64,000 nt of DNA from Candidatus Ornithobacterium hominis (GCF_951229915.1 NZ_OX579588.1:1951001-2015000); one strand, 5' to 3'; numbered from the stretch's first letter, positions 43,488-52,921 are shown. A program made the numbers and translations. Notes: generated by a model not told the origin, from the letters alone.

Positions 43488-44716
43488 TATTTGTAGGGTA
43501 TCATTTTCGGTTGTGAATCAACTAAATTATCTGGGGTAAAAACAGGCGAAACTTTCTCTGAAAAATTGATAATATCGATGAATAAACTCCTGAGAAGTAT
43601 GATGGCTTCTGGTGTTTCGTTCACCAAATAAGAGAAAAGTTTTACTGGGCGGTGGGGCACATCTCCGAATCCATCTTTATCCAAATCATACCCCGTGTAA
43701 TCACTCCAATAATTTTGTTCAAAAGAATTATTGTTTATCCCCCCTCTATAAGAAAGCTCAAAGCTGTTATTAATAAAGTTATTTTTTATAAAATGATTAT
43801 CATAAGAAGCACCCTTCACCTTCAGCGCCCATCCATTTCTATCAAACTGATTACCTTTATAATTAATTCTATTGGTTCCTTCAATTTGAATTCCAGTAGT
43901 GTTTTTGTAGAATTTATTTCCAGTGATTTCGGCATCAGAAATTTCTTTCAAAAGCAAACCATAGGCAGAAGCTCCCCAACTTTGCTTGAAGCTATTATTT
44001 ATCATTTCAATCTTATTGGAATACATCACGGCAACGCCCGTTGCATTATTTTCAAAAACATTATTGATGTACTTATTACCGTCAGAAAACATAAAATGTA
44101 AGCCATAGCGAATATTTTTGTAGCTGTGATTTCCTTTGATGATGCAATCTGCCGAACGTTCAATATAAATTCCGTCACGTGAGCCTGTGATTTCATTGTT
44201 TAAAACTTTCACATTTTTCACGTTCCAAAAGTGCACGCCACTCCCTGAATCATAATCATTCAAAGATGCGCCGTAGAGTTGATTGTTTTGAAGCGTTCCA
44301 TTAGCGACTTGTGATAGATAAAATCCATACAAAAAATTTTTCAACACCAAATTACTGATAAAAAAATCTTGGCAGCTGGAAAGGCGCACAGCGGCATAAA
44401 TGGTAGAAATATCTGAACCTACATTTTGCACTGTGAAATTGCGTAACTCTACCCCATCTGCCAAGATGTGTATGATTTGCCCTTTCTTCTCACCATCTAT
44501 CACTACCCCTGATTCTCCTATAATTTTTACAGATTTAGTGATTTCAATATTATATTCTCTATATACTCCTTTTTTTAACTTTATAACATCTCCATTATTT
44601 GCTTGGGTTAAAGCTTTTTTAATGCTAGATAATTGACCATCAGGAGAAACTATGATTTCTCTTCCCTTAGCAAAAATGGATAATAAAAGTAAAAGAACAA
44701 ATATTTTTTTGAACAT
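43487..44716 (-). CDS. nosD: NosD, periplasmic copper-site assembly protein
   Basis: 409 aa with a Sec signal (about 1-18) and a right-handed parallel beta-helix made of NosD/CASH-type repeats (NNEITGSRDGIYIERSADCIIKG-like turns spread over about 60-350). Works with NosFY in maturation of the tetranuclear CuZ site. The C-terminal 40 residues extend beyond the helix. Six bases separate it from nosL. Confidence 0.92.
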   Translation of the reverse strand: MFKKIFVLLLLLSIFAKGREIIVSPDGQLSSIKKALTQANNGDVIKLKKGVYREYNIEITKSVKIIGESGVVIDGEKKGQIIHILADGVELRNFTVQNVGSDISTIYAAVRLSSCQDFFISNLVLKNFLYGFYLSQVANGTLQNNQLYGASLNDYDSGSGVHFWNVKNVKVLNNEITGSRDGIYIERSADCIIKGNHSYKNIRYGLHFMFSDGNKYINNVFENNATGVAVMYSNKIEMINNSFKQSWGASAYGLLLKEISDAEITGNKFYKNTTGIQIEGTNRINYKGNQFDRNGWALKVKGASYDNHFIKNNFINNSFELSYRGGINNNSFEQNYWSDYTGYDLDKDGFGDVPHRPVKLFSYLVNETPEAIILLRSLFIDIINFSEKVSPVFTPDNLVDSQPKMIPYK

Positions 44717-44722
44717 TATTTT

Positions 44723-45196
44723 TTAATGATTGTGATGATGATGATGACCATGAGAATCATGACTTCCGCTGTTCTCACCAAGCAATGCATATGCTTCTTC
44801 TGATGTAATCGCTTTTCCGCCATTTTGCTCTAAAAATTGATTTCTTTCGGCTTCTGTTTTGAAGGCTGTAATATTTCCTCCCATTGGTGTTTCTACCGCT
44901 TCAGAATGTGCAAAAAACGCCTCTTCCACAGAAATCAACTCTCCTGGTTGTTCAATAAAGTTTACCATTTCATGGCTGTATTGGTAATCATTTCCATCTT
45001 TAAAATGAACCATACAAGACATATCATCAAAGGAATATACTTTCCCTTTGTCTGTCACTAGTTGTGCTGCGTGAATATTGTCAACAATCGTCATTTGACA
45101 AAAATCACAATTTTTAGAACCATAATTAATGGCTTGCGGTCCTTTGTTACAAGAAACGATGAACAAAAAACTGACTAATAAAGCTAAATATTTCAT
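44723..45196 (-). CDS. nosL: NosL copper-chaperone lipoprotein with His-rich tail
   Basis: 157 aa with a lipoprotein signal (lipid Cys at residue 16). The copper-binding region CDFCQMTI (about 30-37) and the FDDMSCMVHF segment (about 56-65) are typical NosL. The last 15 residues (GSHDSHGHHHHHNH region) form a His-rich tail, which suggests extra metal binding or storage. Two bases separate it from the preceding membrane-protein gene. Confidence 0.92.
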   Translation of the reverse strand: MKYLALLVSFLFIVSCNKGPQAINYGSKNCDFCQMTIVDNIHAAQLVTDKGKVYSFDDMSCMVHFKDGNDYQYSHEMVNFIEQPGELISVEEAFFAHSEAVETPMGGNITAFKTEAERNQFLEQNGGKAITSEEAYALLGENSGSHDSHGHHHHHNH

Positions 45197-45198
45197 AA

Positions 45199-45780
45199 TT
45201 ATTTTTTTTTCGGTGCAATTAAATAAGCTACAAAGGTAAGCAACATTCCTATAAATAAAAACACTCCACCTAAAGCTGGATAAGAATGCGCGTCAATATT
45301 TAAAATCCTTTTAGATCCGATAAAAGGCGGACTGAAACCCAGTATATTCCCATTGTCATCTAATATTTTAATGGGTGCCATTGGATTAAGTTCATGTCCA
45401 TAATTTTGTTCCCAAAGATAAAAATCTAACATTCCTGCAGCAGCACATAAAGCCATGACAATAAACCAACCTAAATACCAGTTTTTCTCTTTAAAAATTC
45501 CTATTAAAATTCCTGCTATAGACATCACTAAAATCACAATTGGGAAAATTTTGAACTCTGGAATTGTTTCTGGAATTTCTTTCATACCAACATAATGATT
45601 TAGAATATCAATATTTTTGATGTCATGTGGTTGATCATCTTCAAATTTATAAATGTAAATCAACATGCCTAGATCTCTTGTAGGGTATTGCGGAGCAGAA
45701 AGCGAAATTTTCCAAAGTGGGAAAATAAACAATGTCAAAAGCAAAGCACTTCCTAATATCATTAAAATTTTTGATTTCAT
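45199..45780 (-). CDS. Membrane protein of the nos cluster, unknown function
   Basis: 193 aa from the chosen start with four hydrophobic segments: one at the N-terminus, then about 85-102, 110-127 and 168-188. A periplasmic segment (about 25-80) and a loop with NYGHELNPMAPIKI and GFSPPF lie between them. I do not recognise a named family; such a gene is placed between nosZ and nosL in Bacteroidota nos clusters, so a role in NosZ maturation or electron supply is likely. Earlier in-frame starts at 45789 and 45825 exist; the latter would run into the nosZ terminator hairpin region. Confidence 0.75.
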   Translation of the reverse strand: MKSKILMILGSALLLTLFIFPLWKISLSAPQYPTRDLGMLIYIYKFEDDQPHDIKNIDILNHYVGMKEIPETIPEFKIFPIVILVMSIAGILIGIFKEKNWYLGWFIVMALCAAAGMLDFYLWEQNYGHELNPMAPIKILDDNGNILGFSPPFIGSKRILNIDAHSYPALGGVFLFIGMLLTFVAYLIAPKKK

Positions 45781-45808
45781 ATAAATCATGCTTTTAAAGT
45801 TAAATAAA

Positions 45809-45835
45809 AAGGCAAAGAATTTCACCCTTTGCCTT
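45809..45835 (-). terminator. Hairpin after nosZ
   Basis: Arms AAGGCAAAG and CTTTGCCTT, 9-nt loop, followed on the minus strand by TTTTTATTT. It may lower read-through so that nosZ is made in excess of the assembly proteins. Confidence 0.8.
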
Positions 45836-45871
45836 CTTTAGAAAAATATTTATGAAAAAACTAATTATTTA

Positions 45872-47845
45872 CTACCTATGTTGCTCTGCAGTTTTCACAG
45901 GCTCACCCAAGCTCCAAGCTAATGGAACGTTTGAACCTTGTGGCGAAACTCGTATGTAACCTTGCATCTCTTGGTGCAAAGCTGAGCAGAAATCTGTACA
46001 ATAGAATGGCCATACACCAGCTTTTTTAGGCGTCCATACTAAAGTCTCTGTTTGCCCAGGCATTACCAGTATCTCTGCATTATTCGCCCCCATCATAGAG
46101 AATCCATGTGGTACATCAAAATCCTGTTCTAGATTAGTTACATGGAAGTAAACTGTATCGCCCAAGCGAATACCCTCAATATTGTCTGGGCTAAAGTTAC
46201 TCCTAATCATGGTCATATAAATATGAACATCATTTCCTTTTCTCTCTACACGTGCCTGATTAGCTGCTGTAGTAGCATAAGGGTGCTTGTTATCTGAAAT
46301 GTTATAGATTTTTTTAGACTTCCCTGTTATTTTTTCACTTGGAATACCTGCTGCATAGTGTGGCTCGCCAATTGTAGGGAAATCACTCAATAGCTCCATT
46401 TTCTCACCACTAATATCGAATAATTGTGCAGAATGATTCATCTCTGGACCAGTAGGCAAATACCTGTCCTTTGTGATTTTATTCATCGCAATTAGATATT
46501 TACCAAAAGGCTTTTGCGAGTTACCCCCAGGAATCATTAAGTGACCTGGCGAGTAAAAAGTTGGTTGTCTATCAACGACCTCCCAAGTTCCTAATTTCCA
46601 TTTTACAACCTCTGATGAAATGAAGAATGTTGTATAAGCATTTCCTTTACCATCAAACTCTGTATGCAATGGGCCTAAACCTGGTTGTTTCACCACGCCT
46701 GCCACTACTTCATCATAATCTAAGATTGGAATACCATAAGATTCTCCCACGAATTTCTTAGCCTCAATCGCTTTCAGCATTTTATCAAACGAGTGAACTG
46801 TAAGGTCTGCAGCCAATTTACCGTTACCTACAATATATTCACCAGAAGGGTCTACATCACATCCGTGTGGAGATTTAGGTGTTGGCAATAAGTACATCAA
46901 CCCTGGAAGATTGCTATCCAATACTTTCACCTCATTTTTCATAGTAGAAACAGCTGTATGGGTCTCTTCATTATAAAGATTGTGAGCATATTCAGCTTTT
47001 TTAACAGTGAATTTACCTTCTTTAATGTATTCTTCTGCTTTTTTCCAGTTTACAGCTACGATATAATCTTTATCATTCTGTGAAGCATTAACCTCTAACA
47101 AAGTATGAGCTTCCTCTGTATTATACGTAGTAAAGAAGAACCACCCATGTGATTTCCCTCGCCCTGGGTGAGACAAATCAAAGTTGTAACCTGGTGTATG
47201 AATTTGGAATGCCAAATCCATATGCCCATGTTCTTGGTCAATAGAAACGAAAGAGATAGCTCCTTTGAAGTTTGATTTATACTCTTCAATAGACACATCT
47301 TTATCGTTGATGGGAATAGAGAAACGTGTTGCACCCACCAAATACTCAGTGTTTTCTGTCACAAAAGTAGAAGCGTGGTTACCAGCTGTGAATGGAATTT
47401 CTAAAATCTCTTCTGTTTCAAAAGTTTCCAAACTAACTCTTGCTACACGTGGTGTGTTGTTACCATTAATGAAAACCCAACGTCCGTCTAATTCACCATT
47501 GGTTTGCGATAAATCTGGGTGGTGGGAGTCATCCCAAGGCACAAATCCAAACGATGTGTTTAACATTGGTTTTGTTTCCTCATTATACCCCCATCCTTTC
47601 TCTGCATCTTGAGAAAACACTGGAATCACCTTTAATAACCTACCTGATGGCAATCCATAAACGGACATCTGCCCACTGAATCCACCCGATAAGAAAGCAT
47701 AAAACTCATCATGCTCGCCAGGAGCTACATAAGTTCTTTCAGCGACACTAGAAGAGAAAGCTCCTCCGCTTTTACTATCCTTTTTATTACAACCTACAAA
47801 GGCCGCAAAGAAAAGGACTAAGCTTAAAATTGAAAATTTACTCAT
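45872..47845 (-). CDS. nosZ: Nitrous-oxide reductase, Sec-dependent clade II
   Basis: 657-aa terminal reductase that converts N2O to N2. The N-terminus is a Sec lipoprotein signal (lipid Cys at residue 19, FVGCNKKD) rather than a Tat signal, the mark of clade II. The seven-bladed propeller holds CuZ His residues (WDDSHHPDLS near 104-113; SHPGRGKSHGW; SPHGCDVDPSG); the C-terminal cupredoxin holds the CuA motif CTDFCSALHQEMQGY (about 617-631) with the upstream His in VPHGFSM. All key residues appear present. It lies 27 bases downstream of a cytochrome c lipoprotein gene that may donate electrons. Confidence 0.97.
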   Translation of the reverse strand: MSKFSILSLVLFFAAFVGCNKKDSKSGGAFSSSVAERTYVAPGEHDEFYAFLSGGFSGQMSVYGLPSGRLLKVIPVFSQDAEKGWGYNEETKPMLNTSFGFVPWDDSHHPDLSQTNGELDGRWVFINGNNTPRVARVSLETFETEEILEIPFTAGNHASTFVTENTEYLVGATRFSIPINDKDVSIEEYKSNFKGAISFVSIDQEHGHMDLAFQIHTPGYNFDLSHPGRGKSHGWFFFTTYNTEEAHTLLEVNASQNDKDYIVAVNWKKAEEYIKEGKFTVKKAEYAHNLYNEETHTAVSTMKNEVKVLDSNLPGLMYLLPTPKSPHGCDVDPSGEYIVGNGKLAADLTVHSFDKMLKAIEAKKFVGESYGIPILDYDEVVAGVVKQPGLGPLHTEFDGKGNAYTTFFISSEVVKWKLGTWEVVDRQPTFYSPGHLMIPGGNSQKPFGKYLIAMNKITKDRYLPTGPEMNHSAQLFDISGEKMELLSDFPTIGEPHYAAGIPSEKITGKSKKIYNISDNKHPYATTAANQARVERKGNDVHIYMTMIRSNFSPDNIEGIRLGDTVYFHVTNLEQDFDVPHGFSMMGANNAEILVMPGQTETLVWTPKKAGVWPFYCTDFCSALHQEMQGYIRVSPQGSNVPLAWSLGEPVKTAEQHR

Positions 47846-47872
47846 TTTAAAAAAACTTTATTTTGCGTAAAG

Positions 47873-48361
47873 TTACTCAATTGTTCTAAAATATTCCAAA
47901 ACTTGACGAGCTTCTTCTTCTGTTAAATTTTGGTTTGCCATTGGAGCGCCATTAGCTTCAGCCAATAATTGCTTAGCAATAGGATCTTTTTGAATCATTT
48001 CCTCTGGATTCAAAATCATGTTCATCACCCATTCTGGCGATCTTCTTTCCAAAATGCCCTTAGGCGCGGGCCCTATAAATTTAACATCTGGCTTGTGGCA
48101 AGCAGTACATTTAGTTTCAAAAGTTGCTTTACCTTTTGCGGCCATATCTTGGTCGATTTCAGCAGGAATTTCAACACTTGAAACTGGACCTATTCCTTTA
48201 TTTTGCATTGGATCATCAGAAACCGCCGCAGTTTCTTCTGCTGGAGCTTCAACTTCAACTCTCGGAGCATTAGTTCCTACTTCTTGCTCAGGACTTGCCT
48301 CTTTTTTACCACAAGACAAAACCATCAAGCTCATCGCTACTAATAAATACGTTTTTTTCAT
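47873..48361 (-). CDS. Cytochrome c lipoprotein of the nos cluster
   Basis: 162 aa with a lipoprotein signal (lipid Cys at residue 17, VLSCGKKE), an acidic Glu/Ala-rich linker (about 20-70) and one class I cytochrome c domain: heme motif CTACH (about 85-89) and the axial Met probably in PMANQNL near 145. First structural gene of the cluster, likely electron donor to NosZ at the membrane surface. Confidence 0.9.
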   Translation of the reverse strand: MKKTYLLVAMSLMVLSCGKKEASPEQEVGTNAPRVEVEAPAEETAAVSDDPMQNKGIGPVSSVEIPAEIDQDMAAKGKATFETKCTACHKPDVKFIGPAPKGILERRSPEWVMNMILNPEEMIQKDPIAKQLLAEANGAPMANQNLTEEEARQVLEYFRTIE

Positions 48362-48401
48362 CCTTTAATATTATTTAGTTTTTATAAACCTTTTTCGACC
48401 C

Positions 48402-48409
48402 CAAAATTA
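48402..48409 (-). promoter_or_regulatory. -7 element of the nos operon
   Basis: TAATTTTG on the minus strand, 41 bases before the cytochrome c ATG. Confidence 0.55.
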
Positions 48410-48453
48410 TAACTAACTTTAACAATACACTTATGATTACGCTCATAAAAATA

Positions 48454-48470
48454 TGTTAAATACAATAACA
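48454..48470. promoter_or_regulatory. Candidate Crp/Fnr operator upstream of the nos operon
   Basis: TGTTA-N7-TAACA, a 17-bp dyad of the size bound by Crp/Fnr dimers, about 50 bases upstream of the -7 element and next to the end of the Crp/Fnr gene. The half-site is not the textbook TTGAT, so this is a suggestion only. Confidence 0.35.
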
Positions 48471-48476
48471 ATTACC

Positions 48477-49106
48477 TTAGTTTTGACCAAAAGGAAAATA
48501 AACTTTCCTGTTTTTTATCTCTAATTTCTTCTCCTTCTCCAATTTTTTTATCGTTCTAATTACCGTTTCCACCCGCAACGCCGTTAAATTTGCTATTTCC
48601 TGCCGTGTCAAGTTAATTTTTTTAGACTCCTTACTCCCTTTTGTAATTTGTCTGAGTAAAGCCAAAATCCGTTGTGCTGGCTCCTGCATAGCAATAGACT
48701 CTAATCTTTTTGCCTTAAATAGTAGTCTTTCAGATAATTTCTCAATAATTAATTTCGCTACTTGATTATTTTCGGCTATCAACTTCTCAAAATTTTCCAC
48801 AGAAATCTTTAAAACCTTTGAATTCTTGCTCAAAATCGCCGAAGCAGGATAAACTTGCGCATAGAAAATCGCTGCACAGCCAAAGATTTTATTATCTGTA
48901 TGCAAAATACGGCTGTGGGTAAAAACGTCTCCACTTTCACTAATGGTATGAATGTTTACCTCTCCTTCCACCAGCTGAAAGTAATATTTCACTACTGCAG
49001 CCTGACGAAATAAATATGTGTCTTTTTTAGAACAAATTTCTATCGCTCCGTAAGCTTTCAGCAAAGCCTCATCGATTAGTCCTTTTTTTCCCTCTATAAA
49101 CTCCAT
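48477..49106 (-). CDS. Crp/Fnr-family regulator of the nos cluster
   Basis: 209 aa. Effector barrel at about 20-120, dimer helix, and a winged helix with LTRQEIANLTALRVETVIRTI (split around residues 168-188). No Fnr-type N-terminal cysteine cluster. Upstream of the nos genes on the same strand with a separate promoter between, so it probably senses N oxides or oxygen state and controls them; effector unknown. Divergent from purL. Confidence 0.9.
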   Translation of the reverse strand: MEFIEGKKGLIDEALLKAYGAIEICSKKDTYLFRQAAVVKYYFQLVEGEVNIHTISESGDVFTHSRILHTDNKIFGCAAIFYAQVYPASAILSKNSKVLKISVENFEKLIAENNQVAKLIIEKLSERLLFKAKRLESIAMQEPAQRILALLRQITKGSKESKKINLTRQEIANLTALRVETVIRTIKKLEKEKKLEIKNRKVYFPFGQN

Positions 49107-49144
49107 CAGAAAAACTAAGATAAGTAAAATTTTGAAATAAAATT

Positions 49145-49172
49145 ACATTTTTTAAGCCTTTAAAAATTTTCT
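49145..49172. repeat. Dispersed palindrome copy at the right edge of the nos cluster
   Basis: Core AAGCCTT at 49154-49160; the first full copy after 7.2 kb without one. A variant (GAGCCTT, 49231-49237) lies directly before the purL ATG. Confidence 0.85.
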
Positions 49173-49249
49173 GTCATGATTTTCATTCGTTTCAAAAATG
49201 AAATCTTTCATATCTTTACAAAAATTTTTTGAGCCTTTATAAATTTTCT

Positions 49250-52200
49250 ATGAATAGACGCATTTTTATTCAGAAACGCCCCGATTTCGATGATTTAAGC
49301 AAAAGCACCACACAAGACTTACGCATGATATGCCATGAGGTGGAAGTCAAAGCCTTTATTGTTTACGATATTTTTAACCTGACGGATGATGAATTCTCAA
49401 AAGTCAAGAACACCGTGTTTGCTGACCCCGTGATGGATATTTTGCACGAGCAGCAACCTGATTTATCATCATACCAGTGGACATTGGCTGTGGAGCCACT
49501 GCCAGGGCAATTTGACCAACGTGCTGATAGTGCTGAGCAGGCCGTGCAACTCATCACGAGAAACAATACGGTGAAGGTGAAGTCTGCTATTTTATACGCC
49601 TTTAAAAATTTCACTGCTGAAAACGCATCTGAATACAAGCGCTTCCTTATCAATACAGTAGAAACTCGCCAAAAAGATATGACTCTGCTAGATTCCCCCG
49701 CACATCAAGTGCCAAGCAAAGTCTCTTCAGAAGAAGGCTTCATCGAATTTGATGAAATTCAACTTGAAAATTATTTCAAAGATAATAGTTTCTCCTTTGG
49801 CTTAGATGATTTAGCCTTCATTCAAGATTACTTTAAAAAAGAAAAAAGAAATCCTACTGAAACTGAACTAAAAGTCCTAGACACCTATTGGTCAGACCAT
49901 TGTCGCCACACTACTTTCCTTACTGAGCTCAAAAACATTGAATTCAAAGGTCATTTTCAAGCGACCCTACAGAAAATATTCGAACATTATTTAGCCTTAA
50001 GAAAAGAGCTGCAGCGAGAACACAAGCCTATTTCTCTGATGGATTTGGGCACAATAGCCGCTAAATATCTTCATTCAAAAGGTAAATTGAAAGATTTAGT
50101 CATTTCTGATGAAATCAATGCCTGCACCATTGAAGTTGAAATTGATGTTAATGGCGAAATGGAACCTTGGTACTTTTTGTTTAAAAACGAAACACACAAT
50201 CACCCTACTGAGATTGAACCTTTTGGCGGGGCATCTACTTGTGTGGGCGGGGCCATCCGCGACCCGCTGAGCGGGCGTTCTTTCGTTTACCAAGCCATGC
50301 GACTCACGGGGGCTGCAAATCCGCTAGAACCTGTAGAAAAAACACTCCCTGGGAAGTTGCCTCAACGAAAAATCACGCAAGAAGCGGCCAACGGCTATTC
50401 TTCTTACGGAAACCAAATTGGTTTAGCTACTTCACATATCGCTGAAATTTACCACCCTGGCTACAAAGCCAAGCGTATGGAAGTTGGTTTTGTGGCAGGA
50501 GCGGCTCCAGTGGACGCCGTCAAAAGAATTCAGCCAAAATCAGGGGATTCAATCATCGTTTTAGGTGGAAAAACGGGTAGAGATGGAGTCGGGGGAGCCA
50601 CAGGCTCTTCAAAAACACAAAAAATTGATGCCATCGAGACAATGAGCTCAGAAGTTCAGAAAGGCGACCCTGTGCAAGAAAGAAAAATTCAACGCTTGTT
50701 TCGTAAACCAGAAGTCACGCAACTTATCAAAAAATCCAATGATTTTGGGGCAGGTGGCGTCTCTGTGGCCATTGGCGAAATTGCCGATGGTATTCATGTA
50801 AATTTAGATAAACTTCCTGTGAAATACCAAGGTCTCAACGGAACGGAACTTGCCATTTCTGAATCTCAAGAGCGTATAGCAGTCGTCGTAGATGCTGATG
50901 ATGCAGAGGAATTTATCCAAGCTTGCCAAGAAGAGAATATTTTGGCCGTTATCGTGGGAGAGGTGACAGATAAAAATCGCTTGGTCATCGAGTGGAAAAA
51001 TCAAAAAATAGTTGACCTTGACCGAACTTTTCTTGATACGGCAGGATGCAGAAAATCCAATGATGCAAGCGTAGAAATCGAAGCTCCCGCTGTGACTGAA
51101 AAAGAAAACTTCAATAAAGAACAATTTTTCAAAGCCTTAAAAAATTTAAATATTGCTGGGCAAAAAGGCTTAATTGAAAAATTTGATAGCACTGTGGGGC
51201 AAACTACTGCACTAATGCCGCTGGGCGGCAAAAACCAACTGACGCCAGCCTTAGCAAGCGTTCATACCTTTCCAGTTTTGAACAAAAACACCAATACCGT
51301 TTCGATGGCGAGCTGGGGTTACGACCCATATTTATCTGAACAAAATACGCTCTGGGGCGGCGCCTATGCCGTGGTAGAAAGTGTCAGTAAAATTGTCGCT
51401 TCTGGAGGAAATTTTGAGAACATTCGGTTGAGTTTTCAAGAATACTTTGAGCGTTTAGGTAATGATGCCCAAAAATGGGGAAAGCCTTTAGCTTCGCTTT
51501 TGGGTGCTCTTGATGCACAATTGAATTTTGAAATTGCTGCAATTGGGGGGAAGGACAGCATGTCAGGGACATTCCAAGATATTCATGTACCACCAACTTT
51601 GATTTCTTTTGCCACTTGCGTAGGCAAACTTGAAAATATTATTTCCCCTGAATTTAAGGAGAAAAATCATCACATTTATTATTTCAAACACGATATTTTG
51701 CCCGATGGAATGCCGAATTACAATCAATTGAAAGAAGCTTATACTCAAATTCATCAAGGCATCCAAGATGGGCAGATTATATCAGCACAAATCGTGAAAG
51801 AAGGTGGCATTGCGGTGGCGCTAGCCAAGATGTGCTTTGGAAACGAAATCGGTGCTGAAGTGAGCATCCAAGACGATTTACTGACACCAAATTTAGGCGG
51901 GTTAATTTTAGAATCTACTGAATTTTTAAAAGGCTTTACAAAAATTGGGGAAACGCAAGAGAAGGCTCAGTTGACGATAAATCAAGAAACTTTTGAAATT
52001 AATGAGATGATATCGGCTTGGCTTTCGACAATGGAGGACTTGTTCCCTACACACTACCAGCATTCGCCTTCTGCGCCAAAAAATATTTTACCTTTTGTAG
52101 AAAAAAATATTCAAATCAAAAATGGAGCTTTGCCCAAGGTCTCGCTGCCAATTTTTTCTGGGACAAATTGTGAGTATGATACCGAGAAAGTCTTTTTGGA

Positions 52201-52921
52201 AGCTGGAGCGAAAACCAACGCTTTTGTCTTTAATAATTTAAATGAAAATTTATTGAATCAATCTCTTGAATTCATGAAAAAAAGCATTGATGAGAGTCAA
52301 ATTTTGGTTTTCTCGGGTGGTTTTTCTTCTGGAGATGAACCCGATGGCTCGGCAAAATTCATTGTTTCTGTGCTCAAAAATGAAATGATAAAAGAGAGTA
52401 TTCATCAACTTTTGGCGCGCGACGGATTGATTCTAGGTATTTGCAATGGCTTCCAAGCCTTGATAAAATCTGGATTGGCTTCGTACGGAGAAATTCGTGA
52501 TTTAGATGAAAATTCTCCGACCTTGGCACACAACAAAATTGGACGACACATTTCTCAGATGGTTGACGTGAAGGTGGTAAGCGATCGCTCTCCTTGGCTC
52601 AGTGGAATGAAAGATAAAATTTACCGCATTCCTGTTTCGCACGGCGAAGGTCGATTTAGCGTAAAATCAGAAATTTTTAAAGGCTTAGAAAATTTAGACC
52701 AAATCGCCACACAATATGTTGATTTTGACGGAAATATTTCTTTCGATATGCCACACAACCCCAATGGCTCTTACCAAGGTGTGGAAGGCATCACAGACCC
52801 GAGCGGGAAAATCTACGGCCGAATGGGGCATGCTGAACGCTACCGCAATGGCTTGCTGAGAAACATTCCCGATGCTGGATTTATGGATATATTTAGTAAT
52901 GGGGTTAGGTATTTTGAGTAA
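49250..52921 (+). CDS. purL: Phosphoribosylformylglycinamidine synthase, long single-chain form
   Basis: 1223 aa from the chosen start. Converts FGAR, glutamine and ATP to FGAM in purine synthesis. Order: N-terminal PurS-like region, linker (LKVLDTYWSDHCRHTTF near 210), two AIRS-type ATP-binding halves (NETHNHPTEIEPFGGA near 315; GGKDSMSGTF near 765) and a C-terminal glutaminase with FSGGFSSGDEPDG and the catalytic Cys in GICNGFQAL (about 1065), then SHGEGRF. A longer frame begins at TTG 49229, but that part is the palindrome variant; ATG at 49250 is preferred. Three in-gene palindromes (cores 51132, 51930, 52680). Confidence 0.97.
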   Translation: MNRRIFIQKRPDFDDLSKSTTQDLRMICHEVEVKAFIVYDIFNLTDDEFSKVKNTVFADPVMDILHEQQPDLSSYQWTLAVEPLPGQFDQRADSAEQAVQLITRNNTVKVKSAILYAFKNFTAENASEYKRFLINTVETRQKDMTLLDSPAHQVPSKVSSEEGFIEFDEIQLENYFKDNSFSFGLDDLAFIQDYFKKEKRNPTETELKVLDTYWSDHCRHTTFLTELKNIEFKGHFQATLQKIFEHYLALRKELQREHKPISLMDLGTIAAKYLHSKGKLKDLVISDEINACTIEVEIDVNGEMEPWYFLFKNETHNHPTEIEPFGGASTCVGGAIRDPLSGRSFVYQAMRLTGAANPLEPVEKTLPGKLPQRKITQEAANGYSSYGNQIGLATSHIAEIYHPGYKAKRMEVGFVAGAAPVDAVKRIQPKSGDSIIVLGGKTGRDGVGGATGSSKTQKIDAIETMSSEVQKGDPVQERKIQRLFRKPEVTQLIKKSNDFGAGGVSVAIGEIADGIHVNLDKLPVKYQGLNGTELAISESQERIAVVVDADDAEEFIQACQEENILAVIVGEVTDKNRLVIEWKNQKIVDLDRTFLDTAGCRKSNDASVEIEAPAVTEKENFNKEQFFKALKNLNIAGQKGLIEKFDSTVGQTTALMPLGGKNQLTPALASVHTFPVLNKNTNTVSMASWGYDPYLSEQNTLWGGAYAVVESVSKIVASGGNFENIRLSFQEYFERLGNDAQKWGKPLASLLGALDAQLNFEIAAIGGKDSMSGTFQDIHVPPTLISFATCVGKLENIISPEFKEKNHHIYYFKHDILPDGMPNYNQLKEAYTQIHQGIQDGQIISAQIVKEGGIAVALAKMCFGNEIGAEVSIQDDLLTPNLGGLILESTEFLKGFTKIGETQEKAQLTINQETFEINEMISAWLSTMEDLFPTHYQHSPSAPKNILPFVEKNIQIKNGALPKVSLPIFSGTNCEYDTEKVFLEAGAKTNAFVFNNLNENLLNQSLEFMKKSIDESQILVFSGGFSSGDEPDGSAKFIVSVLKNEMIKESIHQLLARDGLILGICNGFQALIKSGLASYGEIRDLDENSPTLAHNKIGRHISQMVDVKVVSDRSPWLSGMKDKIYRIPVSHGEGRFSVKSEIFKGLENLDQIATQYVDFDGNISFDMPHNPNGSYQGVEGITDPSGKIYGRMGHAERYRNGLLRNIPDAGFMDIFSNGVRYFE

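Noticed and set aside
49229..49249. TTG start for purL
   Set aside because: The extra seven codons are made of a palindrome variant; the ATG at 49250 is standard.
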